A program made the position numbers and the translations under genes. Positions 43,436 to 52,195 of a stretch of 64,000 bases of DNA are shown here, piece by piece. Source of the DNA: [Ruminococcus] torques ATCC 27756 (GTDB taxonomy: Bacteria > Bacillota > Clostridia > Lachnospirales > Lachnospiraceae); NCBI RefSeq assembly GCF_000153925.1, contig NZ_DS264382.1, forward strand, positions 1-64,000. The letters run 5' to 3'. Position 1 is the first letter of the stretch. Each line of letters begins with the position of its first letter. The notes beneath the pieces were generated by a model. It saw only the letters and a program-made list of their open reading frames with translations, did no database searches and was not told where the DNA came from.

Positions 43436-46400
43436 AAAAGAAGCAAAAACTAAAAGAAAGGATATGTGCGCTCGTCCTTGCGCTGGCGATGGTACTGACT
43501 TGGGTACTGCCGGATGCAGGTATGACGGTTCAGGCGGCGGCTGGCGATGCAAAAAAAGTTACGCTGAAATTTAAAGATGCCGCAGAGGAAACACGCGGGA
43601 TAGGCGCACTTACTTTGAAATTACAAAGTAATGATGATCCGAGCTATGAGAAGAAAAAGGAAATCGAGGTTAAAGCCGGAGAGACAAGTAAAGAAATTGA
43701 GTTAAAAGAAGGAGTAGAATATAACTACGAAGTAGAGAAAACCGGATATGAGACAACAAAAGATGGTCGGTTTACGGTTGAGGCGGAGAAAGCGGATATT
43801 GACATTCTGCTTACAATGTCAGAGATTACACTTTTGCCGACGACAGATTCAGTTAGTCTGAAAGTCGGAGAAACATATGATATATCAGTAACAAATCCGG
43901 TGCAAGAACTTGCTTATACATGGAGCACAACAGATGGGAATGTTGCATCTGTTGAAAACGGAAAGGTTACGGCAAAAGGCGAAGGCTCTGCGGATATCAG
44001 CGTTACAAACGGGGTGAAAACAAAAACAGTTTCCGTAAACGTGTCTAAAAATCAGATTAACGGTTTTAGTATGACGGTGAAAGAGCCAAGCGGAGACGAT
44101 CAAAGTTCTGTTATATTGACAGCCAAAGGTCTTCCAGCCGATGTTTCAGGAAATGTAATATTTTATGATGTGACAGGCGGTCAAAAAACTTTGCTCTATA
44201 AAGCAGAAGCGGCAGCTACAGTCGAATATACATATGAGACAGACAGTCTTCTCGGCGCGAAACAGTTTGAAGCCGTGTATAGCGGTAATGAAAAATATGA
44301 AGGCGCGACGGCAACAGCAACCGGAAGTTATGGGAAAACACAGGCAATTACGATAGACGGTGATGTTTCAAAAGAAGTGACTTACGGAACGGAGCACTGG
44401 AATGATGAAATCGTAATTGCTCTTGCCGATATTGAAAATACATTAAAAGGAAGAACGCTTGCGACAGAGGTTGCATTTGCACAGTCAGAAGACGCGCCGA
44501 ATACAGGACTTGCTGAAAATGTAGCGGTCGTTCGCGTGGAAGCAGATCATACGATCCATGTAATTCCGAAAAATGCAGGAAAAGTAACAATTAAGATTAA
44601 AGCAGTCCCGGGAGAAGGAAACTTCTACAGAGAAGCAAGCGTAGATTATACGCTGACTGTAAAGAGGCAGGAAGTTTCGTTTGAGAATGTAACATGGAAT
44701 AAAGCAAGTAAAGTATATGACGGAAATACTGGAATCGAACTTACGGGAACAGTAAATACTGAAAAAATCACAATCCCGAAAGAGAAAGCTGCGATTGCAG
44801 GATCAGATGTTGCAGTAAATGAGCAGAATGAAGCACAGCCACAGAACGTGACAGTTGCTGCCGGAATTTATTATATGACAGTAGAAGGCAACGGCACGGC
44901 AAACTATCAGTTAGTTGTAGAAGAAGGGCAAAATGTAGTTCAGAATGCGGCAACTATTACACATAGACCGTTGTATTTGACGTCTGCAAATGCAGAGACA
45001 GTGTCGTTAGCTTATGGACAGAATTTAAAAACGGCGATAGAAGAAATGACGGGATTAGTTGCACTTTGCAATGGTAACGGAGTTGTTCCTGAAGAAGTGC
45101 AAGGTGTGAATTCATTAGAGACAGGACTTGTGGGAAATGATCAAATAACAGTATTGCCGGGGGCAACAGCGCCGGAAACTCTGCATGTGAATGAGGCAGC
45201 TTATAAAGTAATCGTTCCGAATATTACAAATGAAAATAAAATCAGCGAAAACTATGAGTTTAAGTTTATTGAAGAGGATGATTATAAGGGAGATCTTAAA
45301 GTTACAAAACAGACTTTAAATAAAGAAGATCTTTTGAAAAAAATTGATCTTAAAGGAACGACAAACGGGATTTACGGCGTGAAAAATGGCGCTGACGAGC
45401 TGGAAAAAGTTTGGGTAAGCATTGGCGGAAAAGATGAACTCGGCGAGAAAAAGGGAACCCCTGTGCTGAAGATGAATGTAAAGGCTACACAATATTATGA
45501 TGAAGTGTATATGAGTGTAGATAACGGAAATAGTTATGTAAACGTATCTGATGAGTCGGATGAGTCACAGAATATACTTGAACAGCTTAAACCTGAGGAA
45601 GGAATACAGGATAAAGTAGTTGAGAACGTAAAAGTTTATCTTAAGAACAGTGAAGATAAGAGTGGAAACACAGTTACGGAAGTAACAAATTTAACTGATT
45701 GGCTTCATATCGATAATGAAGCGCCGAGAGCTGTAATTAAAGATTATGATACGACAAAATATTCAGATGCTTTTGAAAGCTTGAGTTTCAATATGTTCAA
45801 AAACGAGATATATACGGCAGAAATCAGCGTTTCGGACACTTCGGGAGATTCTGTAGAAGGAAGCGGCCTGCATAACACGACTACGCAGAAGTATTGCGTA
45901 TATGAAATGGGAACAGATGAAACGGCGTTAAAATTAGATAAAGATGCTGTGAAAAGTATTATTGAAAAGGTAGATAGCGGGCAAGAACAATCTTGGAGTA
46001 AATTGGAATTCGATAAAAACGGAAAAGACGAAATCACTGTCGGAAAAGCGAAAGATAAGGAAGCGGCAGAAAATAATTATCTGATTCTTGTTAAGACGAT
46101 TGACAATACAGGAAATGAAGCCGTATATGCTTCAAACGGCATTGTAGTTGATGTGACATCGCCGAAAGTAGAATGTACTTTTGATACATCAAAAGACGGT
46201 GGTTATGTATCAGAAAAAGATGGAATTCTGTGTTATCAAGGGGATGCTAAATACGAGCTTAAGATTGAAGATCCAGAAGAGTATTTCTCAAGTATTTCGA
46301 AACTGGAAGTAATAGTGAGCAAAGACGGTGAAACAATAACTCCGACCACGAAAGAATTTGATGCAGACGAAACATATGAAGATTCATATATCATTGAATG

Positions 46401-49400
46401 GCCGACATCGGAATCAGGTTTCAGTTACGAAGAATTAAAAAATAAGTCTTCCATAGTGGTTAAAGGCGTTGTTTCGGCAAATAAAGGAACAATAAATGGA
46501 GTGGGAACGAATAAGTCTAAGATAAAGATTAAGGCATATGATACAGCCGGAAATGTATCTGAGACGATTGAGCAACAGTTAGCATTTGATACAAAGGCTC
46601 CGGAAATTTCTGTAAGCTTTGAAAATAAGAATGGTGATCCGATAACTCAGAAAGATGAGTTTTCATATTATCAAGACACGACTGTAATGGTGATTAAATA
46701 CACAGATAGAAATTTCCCAGTTGGCGAAGAGTATAAAGACAACCTATACTTTATACTGAAGAGAGAGGAAGACGATCAAGAGCGGAAAGTGATGCTCGAA
46801 GGACTGGAAAAAGAAGGAATTACTTATGAGATAGAGGATGAAGAGGGCAAGAATTCTTTTGAAAATTATACGGATAATAGAGTCGTTACAGTAAAACTTA
46901 CATTTGATGATCAGGATAAATACGAAATCAAACCATATTGTGTAGATATGTTTGGTAATGAAGGAACAACAGAAGAAACTTATAAATTTGCAGTTGACAC
47001 CGAAGCGCCGGTAATCGAGTACACATATGAATATTTAGATGCAGACAATAAGTGGAAGCCGCTTAATGATGAAAATGCTGTTAAGTTGAAAAATGCTCCG
47101 ATTCGAGTGAACGTGACGGTAACAGAGCACTTCTTTAGTTTAAAGGATAATTTTGTCTTTGAAGAAAAAGGCGGTGAAAACACGCAGGTAAAGACAGCGC
47201 TTACCGCAAAAGAGGCAGTAGGAAAGATACCGAATTATCAGGAACAGGCGGACACTTGGACAGCTGCTTCGTCAGATGATCACCCGGTTGGTTGGACTCA
47301 TAATGGCGATGAGCATCGCATCGGTTTTGTGTTTGAGAATGATGCAAACTACACGTTTAAACTGGACTATACGGACTTGTCAGGCAGAAGCAAAAACACA
47401 GGAGATCTGAAATTTACGGTAGATAAAACGTCTCCGTCGGGAAAGATTCTCGTAGATGGTACAGAAAACTGGTATGCAGAATTTTGGAATACGATTACGT
47501 TTAATATTTTCAAGGACGACAATTATAATGTGAAAGTGACGGGAGCAGATATAACGTCCGGTGTGAAGACGATCGAGTATTATACAACGAAAGACGCGAT
47601 TAAAAGTGCAGATGAAGTAAAAAAGATCACAGATTGGAAAAAGTTGGCTGATTCGGGAGAGTGGAATCGTGATAGCGAAAAGGATGATAATATAAATAAT
47701 AAGTCGTTCACAATGACAGAAGAACAGCAGTTTTTGACATATGCGAAGATTACAGACTATGCCGGAAATGTTACTTATCTGTATCCGAAGGAAATAGCGG
47801 TGTTAGACAGAACGTGGGCAGAGCCGAAGATTACGATTACAGCGGCTGAACCGTTATACGGAATTTACAATAAGGATGTTCCGTTCAGCATTAACGTAGA
47901 AGATCCGGAAAGCGGAGAGACATACTCAGGACTGAAAGAAGTTTATTACGAGGTGCGCAAAGACGGTGCGGTGACACAGTCAGGAAATTATAATAAGGAA
48001 TTAGAGATTGATTATAGTAAAAATAATCAGGAAAGCGCGCAGAAAGCAGGTTTGACAATATTAGACGGGCGCGTGCAGTCGCTTGTGAAAAATGAAACAG
48101 TGACGGCAAGTTTAAATAACAGCAATGATGTTGAGATTTATGTAAAAGTTGTTGATAATGCAGGACATGAAACAGAGGCGACGAAAGATCTTAAGATCGA
48201 CATCACTCACCCGACAATCGCCGTAACGTACGACTTGAACACACCTCTCAACGAGAGATACTACAAAGACGTAAGAACGGCAACGGTTGTTGTGACAGAG
48301 AGAAACTTTGACGAGTCCGCAGTTCGTTTCAACATCACGAACACAGACGGCACACAGCCGGCGATCAGCGGATGGACACACAGTGCGAACGCAGGAGTAT
48401 CTGACGATGCGACACATACATGTCAGGTAACGTTTGCGGCAGACGGAGATTACACATTTACGCTTGAGACGACAGACCTTGCAGGAAATGCATCAAGCTA
48501 CAATCGTGTAGACGACTTTACAATCGACCGGACAGTTCCGACGATCCAAGTGTCTTACGACAACAACAGCGCGGCTACACCGGGATATTTCAATGCGAAC
48601 AGAACGGCGACAGTTACAGTCAACGAGCATAACTTTAACGCAGCGGAAGTCAACGCACAGATCACGGCAGCTTTGCAGGGAAGCGGCGTGGCAGCTCCGG
48701 GACTTGGCGGATGGAGCACAAACGGAGACGTGCATACGGCAAGCGTAACATTCTCTGCAGACGCAGATTATACGTTTGATGTTGATTACACAGACCTTGC
48801 AGGAAATGCAGCGGCAGATTACACACAGGATAAATTTACGGTAGATAAGACAGATCCGGAAGTTGAGTTCTTCGATATCGAAGATAAATCGGCAAATAAC
48901 GGAACAGTTGCTCCCGGTGTGAAATACAGTGATGTAAACTACATGGAAAGCGGCGTTGATATTACGATCAAAGGCGCGAAACATGACAAGACAGAATTAA
49001 GCGGAAACCGTACAAATATCGCAAACGGCGAGAGCATCAAAATGGAAGATTTCAAACATGATGAAGAGACGGATGACGTTTACACTATGACGGCGGTTAT
49101 TAAAGACAAAGCCGGAAATGAAACGGAAAAAGAGGTTATGTTCTCAGTTAACCGTTTCGGATCAAACTATATTTTCTCTGAGACAACGGAGAAGTTCCTT
49201 GATGATGTATATGCGAACAAACCGAAAGATCTTGTTGTTACAGAGGTGAACGTAGATTCACTTGTGTTCAACGGTATCTCTTACGGATTGGACGGAACGA
49301 AGAAAGAACTGAAAGCAGGCAGCGATTATACAGTAAAACAAAGCGGCGGCGAAGGTTCATGGAAAGAATATACATACACGATCAAAAAAGAAAACTTTGA

Positions 49401-49914
49401 AAAAGAAGGCCGCTACAGTGTTACGATCGACTCGGAAGACAAGGCGACAAATAAGATGAACAACAAAGTAAAAGAGTGCAACATCGACTTTGTAATCGAT
49501 AAGACGCCTCCGACAGTTGTTATCACAGGTATCGAGGAGTCAAGCTATCGTGCAGACGAGAGAGAAATGACGATCAACCTGTCAGACAATACGGCAGTTA
49601 AGTGCGTGGATGTGATCATCGACGGAAAATCAGTTGCAACTTATGCACAGAAAGAGATTGAAAAGGCAGGCGGAAAGATCAGTTACATGATTGAAGGTGC
49701 GTCAGAACCGCAGAAGATCGAAGCAGCAGCGCTTGATATGGCGGGAAATGAAACGACTTCGGAAATGCACAAAGTGCTTGTTACATCAAGTGTATGGATT
49801 CAGTATATCAACAATACACCGCTTCTTATCGGATCGATCCTCGGAATCGTTCTCGTAGCAGGCGGACTGATCTGGTTCTTTGTGATCAGAAAAAAGAAAG
49901 AAGAAAGCAAATAA
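43432..49914 (+). CDS. Very large Ig-like repeat type I membrane protein (2160 residues)
   Basis: ATG at 43432 after AGGAAGGG. A signal peptide (about 1-35, ending VQAAA) is followed by an N-terminal domain, a Big_2 domain (LKVGETYDISVTNPV, about 143-210) and a long series of Ig-like modules. Later modules share DxTxP starts and (Y)TDLAGN-type ends, for example near residues 1320, 1690 and 1790. A C-terminal membrane helix (LLIGSILGIVLVAGGLIWFF) and a KKKEE tail close it; there is no sortase motif. The bulk is therefore outside. It lies between two kinase genes in the secretion locus, so it may be a surface scaffold, conduit wall or adhesin. No catalytic domain is visible. Confidence 0.85.
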   Translation: MKKKQKLKERICALVLALAMVLTWVLPDAGMTVQAAAGDAKKVTLKFKDAAEETRGIGALTLKLQSNDDPSYEKKKEIEVKAGETSKEIELKEGVEYNYEVEKTGYETTKDGRFTVEAEKADIDILLTMSEITLLPTTDSVSLKVGETYDISVTNPVQELAYTWSTTDGNVASVENGKVTAKGEGSADISVTNGVKTKTVSVNVSKNQINGFSMTVKEPSGDDQSSVILTAKGLPADVSGNVIFYDVTGGQKTLLYKAEAAATVEYTYETDSLLGAKQFEAVYSGNEKYEGATATATGSYGKTQAITIDGDVSKEVTYGTEHWNDEIVIALADIENTLKGRTLATEVAFAQSEDAPNTGLAENVAVVRVEADHTIHVIPKNAGKVTIKIKAVPGEGNFYREASVDYTLTVKRQEVSFENVTWNKASKVYDGNTGIELTGTVNTEKITIPKEKAAIAGSDVAVNEQNEAQPQNVTVAAGIYYMTVEGNGTANYQLVVEEGQNVVQNAATITHRPLYLTSANAETVSLAYGQNLKTAIEEMTGLVALCNGNGVVPEEVQGVNSLETGLVGNDQITVLPGATAPETLHVNEAAYKVIVPNITNENKISENYEFKFIEEDDYKGDLKVTKQTLNKEDLLKKIDLKGTTNGIYGVKNGADELEKVWVSIGGKDELGEKKGTPVLKMNVKATQYYDEVYMSVDNGNSYVNVSDESDESQNILEQLKPEEGIQDKVVENVKVYLKNSEDKSGNTVTEVTNLTDWLHIDNEAPRAVIKDYDTTKYSDAFESLSFNMFKNEIYTAEISVSDTSGDSVEGSGLHNTTTQKYCVYEMGTDETALKLDKDAVKSIIEKVDSGQEQSWSKLEFDKNGKDEITVGKAKDKEAAENNYLILVKTIDNTGNEAVYASNGIVVDVTSPKVECTFDTSKDGGYVSEKDGILCYQGDAKYELKIEDPEEYFSSISKLEVIVSKDGETITPTTKEFDADETYEDSYIIEWPTSESGFSYEELKNKSSIVVKGVVSANKGTINGVGTNKSKIKIKAYDTAGNVSETIEQQLAFDTKAPEISVSFENKNGDPITQKDEFSYYQDTTVMVIKYTDRNFPVGEEYKDNLYFILKREEDDQERKVMLEGLEKEGITYEIEDEEGKNSFENYTDNRVVTVKLTFDDQDKYEIKPYCVDMFGNEGTTEETYKFAVDTEAPVIEYTYEYLDADNKWKPLNDENAVKLKNAPIRVNVTVTEHFFSLKDNFVFEEKGGENTQVKTALTAKEAVGKIPNYQEQADTWTAASSDDHPVGWTHNGDEHRIGFVFENDANYTFKLDYTDLSGRSKNTGDLKFTVDKTSPSGKILVDGTENWYAEFWNTITFNIFKDDNYNVKVTGADITSGVKTIEYYTTKDAIKSADEVKKITDWKKLADSGEWNRDSEKDDNINNKSFTMTEEQQFLTYAKITDYAGNVTYLYPKEIAVLDRTWAEPKITITAAEPLYGIYNKDVPFSINVEDPESGETYSGLKEVYYEVRKDGAVTQSGNYNKELEIDYSKNNQESAQKAGLTILDGRVQSLVKNETVTASLNNSNDVEIYVKVVDNAGHETEATKDLKIDITHPTIAVTYDLNTPLNERYYKDVRTATVVVTERNFDESAVRFNITNTDGTQPAISGWTHSANAGVSDDATHTCQVTFAADGDYTFTLETTDLAGNASSYNRVDDFTIDRTVPTIQVSYDNNSAATPGYFNANRTATVTVNEHNFNAAEVNAQITAALQGSGVAAPGLGGWSTNGDVHTASVTFSADADYTFDVDYTDLAGNAAADYTQDKFTVDKTDPEVEFFDIEDKSANNGTVAPGVKYSDVNYMESGVDITIKGAKHDKTELSGNRTNIANGESIKMEDFKHDEETDDVYTMTAVIKDKAGNETEKEVMFSVNRFGSNYIFSETTEKFLDDVYANKPKDLVVTEVNVDSLVFNGISYGLDGTKKELKAGSDYTVKQSGGEGSWKEYTYTIKKENFEKEGRYSVTIDSEDKATNKMNNKVKECNIDFVIDKTPPTVVITGIEESSYRADEREMTINLSDNTAVKCVDVIIDGKSVATYAQKEIEKAGGKISYMIEGASEPQKIEAAALDMAGNETTSEMHKVLVTSSVWIQYINNTPLLIGSILGIVLVAGGLIWFFVIRKKKEESK

Positions 49915-49965
49915 AAAGTCTGAAGCTGATAAAAATACGGCAGAAATAAGAAAAGGCTGAAAAGG

Positions 49966-50010
49966 AGGCGGCTGTCTGAACAAACGGATTCGGACAGCCG
50001 CCTTTCGTCT
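49966..50010 (+). terminator. Terminator or attenuator between the giant gene and the second kinase
   Basis: AGGCGGCTGTC (49966-49976) pairs perfectly with GACAGCCGCCT (49993-50003) and is followed by TTTCGTCTTT. It ends just before the kinase ribosome site, with no clear new promoter between, so partial read-through is likely. Confidence 0.75.
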
Positions 50011-50027
50011 TTATGAGGAAAGAAGTT

Positions 50028-51926
50028 ATGTTGCAAAGCGGAGATATTATAAGCGGAATGTATCAGGTGATACGAGAGATCGGAACAGGCGGCATGGGAG
50101 TGATCTATATCGGGTATCATCTTCATCTTCAAAAACAGATCGTAATAAAGAAAATAAAAGAAACGTGCGTGGACCGTGTAAATGTAAGAGGTGAAGCCGA
50201 TATCTTAAAACAGCTTAGACATACATATCTGCCGCAGGTTTATGATTTTCTGGAAGTAGGAAACGACGTATATACAGTGATGGATTATATCCCAGGGGAA
50301 AATCTGCAGTATTATATCGACCATAATTATACATTTCCGGAAGAGACGATTCTGTTGTGGATGCGTGAGTTATGTGAGGTTTTGGACTATCTTCATACGA
50401 GAAAACCACGAATCCTTCACAGCGACATTAAGCCGGCAAATATTATGGTGACGCCGGAAGGGGACATTTGCCTTATTGATTTTAATATTTCATTGGACGG
50501 GTCGGTAACACAGGAAGTACAGGGACTGAGCAGACGGTATGCATCTCCGGAACAATTCCGATGTGCGATGGACAAAATGTACGGCAGGAAAAGCAGTGAA
50601 ACACTGGATGAGAGAATGGACATTTACAGTCTGGGGGCGGTCTTTTACCGAATGATGAGCGGGTATCTGCCTGATGCTCAAAACGGTGTTCCGTATGCGC
50701 TGTCACAGATTGATATTCCGTATGCGGACGGCTTGAAACGGATCGTCGATAAAGCGATGGATCGGGACGTTTCAAGAAGATTTCGGACGGCAAAACAGAT
50801 GGAAGAAGCTCTTTCGCATATGGAAAAATACGATCCGAAGTACCGCCGTCTGACGAACTTGCAGATATTGACCGCGACTGCGTGGGGATTTTGTATTCTG
50901 GCAGGAATCTTTCTTATTGCGTCAGGTGTGCGTCAGCGGGGGAAAGAGCTGTGGCAGCAGGAATATCAAGAGTTTTACGCCGTTGTGGGATCAGGGGATT
51001 CCGAAAATATAATAAGAGAAGGAACAGAACTTCTGAACAATTCTTCTTTGCAAGGTTATATGAAAAGGAATAAGGAGCAGAAGGCGGAGGTACTTCATGC
51101 TGTAGGGGACGGATATTTCTATAGTGAACAATACGACACGGCGGGAAAGTATTATGAGGAAGCTTTGTCGTGCGACAGTAGGAACTCTTTATATGTGAGA
51201 GATTATATGACTGCAATGGCAAGAAACGGAAGTCCGGTCGATGTATGGACGATACAAAGTGAATATCCGGAAGCGGCGATCGATGAGGCAGCTACTGTAT
51301 TTGTTCAGGCGCAGTCAATGTATGCAAAAGGCGATCAAAAGAGCGCGGTTTCTTTATGCGAAGAAGCGCTTGGAAAAAGTATGGATGCAGAGTTGAATGC
51401 ACAAATTTATCTGCTGGAAGCAGAATTATATCTTGAGCAGGGGGATATAAACTCTGCGGCAGATGCGGCGGCACAAGCAGTGAAACTAGATGAAAGCAGC
51501 AATGTTCTTAGAAAAGCGGCAGTGACGGCATATCAGGCAGGAAACGAAGAGAGGATAGGAACGGTCAAAAATCAGTGGTACAGGCAGGCTCTTGCATATT
51601 ATGAGATGCTCTGTCAAAAAAACGATCCGTCATATGAGGATCGTTTGGGAAGGGCGCTTCTTCTTCGAGTTCTCGGAAAATATAGAGACAGTACGGATGT
51701 GCTGGAAGAGATGAAAATAGATTATCCGAAAGACTATAAAGTTCAGATGTGGATCTGTTACAACTATTTGGACGAGGCGTCGGAAGAAGGAACGTATTCA
51801 AATGTGTCAGGCGATCTGAAATTTACTTATCATTCTTGCAGAAATTTATATGAGAACAGAGCAGATCGATCGGAAGAAGATCCTGATATGGAAATGCTGG
51901 AAGAGACAATGAAAGAACTTGAATAA
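50028..51926 (+). CDS. Second membrane Ser/Thr kinase, atypical catalytic loop, TPR-like exterior
   Basis: ATG at 50028 follows GAGGAAAG. The kinase domain (about 9-275) has glycine loop GTGGMGVI, Lys41 in VIKKIKE, Asp133 in HSDIKPAN and Asp151 in LIDFNIS. The usual HRD is HSD and DFG is DFN: both catalytic aspartates remain but the Arg of RD kinases is missing. It should not need activation-loop phosphorylation, or may be weakly active. A membrane helix (LTATAWGFCILAGIFLIASG) lies near 288-307. The exterior has TPR-like repeats (HAVGDGYFYSEQYDTAGKYYEEAL, LEAELYLEQGDINSAADAA). It is likely a regulator or sensor in the secretion locus. Confidence 0.9.
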   Translation: MLQSGDIISGMYQVIREIGTGGMGVIYIGYHLHLQKQIVIKKIKETCVDRVNVRGEADILKQLRHTYLPQVYDFLEVGNDVYTVMDYIPGENLQYYIDHNYTFPEETILLWMRELCEVLDYLHTRKPRILHSDIKPANIMVTPEGDICLIDFNISLDGSVTQEVQGLSRRYASPEQFRCAMDKMYGRKSSETLDERMDIYSLGAVFYRMMSGYLPDAQNGVPYALSQIDIPYADGLKRIVDKAMDRDVSRRFRTAKQMEEALSHMEKYDPKYRRLTNLQILTATAWGFCILAGIFLIASGVRQRGKELWQQEYQEFYAVVGSGDSENIIREGTELLNNSSLQGYMKRNKEQKAEVLHAVGDGYFYSEQYDTAGKYYEEALSCDSRNSLYVRDYMTAMARNGSPVDVWTIQSEYPEAAIDEAATVFVQAQSMYAKGDQKSAVSLCEEALGKSMDAELNAQIYLLEAELYLEQGDINSAADAAAQAVKLDESSNVLRKAAVTAYQAGNEERIGTVKNQWYRQALAYYEMLCQKNDPSYEDRLGRALLLRVLGKYRDSTDVLEEMKIDYPKDYKVQMWICYNYLDEASEEGTYSNVSGDLKFTYHSCRNLYENRADRSEEDPDMEMLEETMKELE

Positions 51927-52026
51927 TCGGAAGTGAGATGTGAAGCAGCACGAAGATTGAAGATAGAAAATAAAAGACAGAATCAGGATGCAGACAAGAA
52001 GAGAGTGCGAAACGGAGGGAATGAAG

Positions 52027-52155
52027 ATGAGCGGGATCATGATATGTGTGACAGGCGTTGTAGTGATCGTGGCCGCGTCGTTGGCAGCAGGAAGCGTATT
52101 ATATTTGCTTCAAAGAAAAAAGGAGAAACTAAAAAGTGAACAAATCAACTTGTAA
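52027..52155 (+). CDS. 42-residue single-pass membrane protein
   Basis: ATG at 52027 is seven bases after GGAGGG; ATG at 52021 in the same frame is too close to it. The product begins MSGIMICVTGVVVIVAASLA, continues as one membrane helix and ends with the basic/acidic tail QRKKEKLKSEQINL. It sits alone in the 269-bp gap between the second kinase and the TPR/YfaP-like gene. Small membrane subunits such as EssA occur in type VIIb systems, but this is much shorter than EssA and I cannot assign it. Confidence 0.6.
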   Translation: MSGIMICVTGVVVIVAASLAAGSVLYLLQRKKEKLKSEQINL

Positions 52156-52195
52156 ATAGCGGAAAAGATAACGAGTAAATGATAGATAAACGGAC

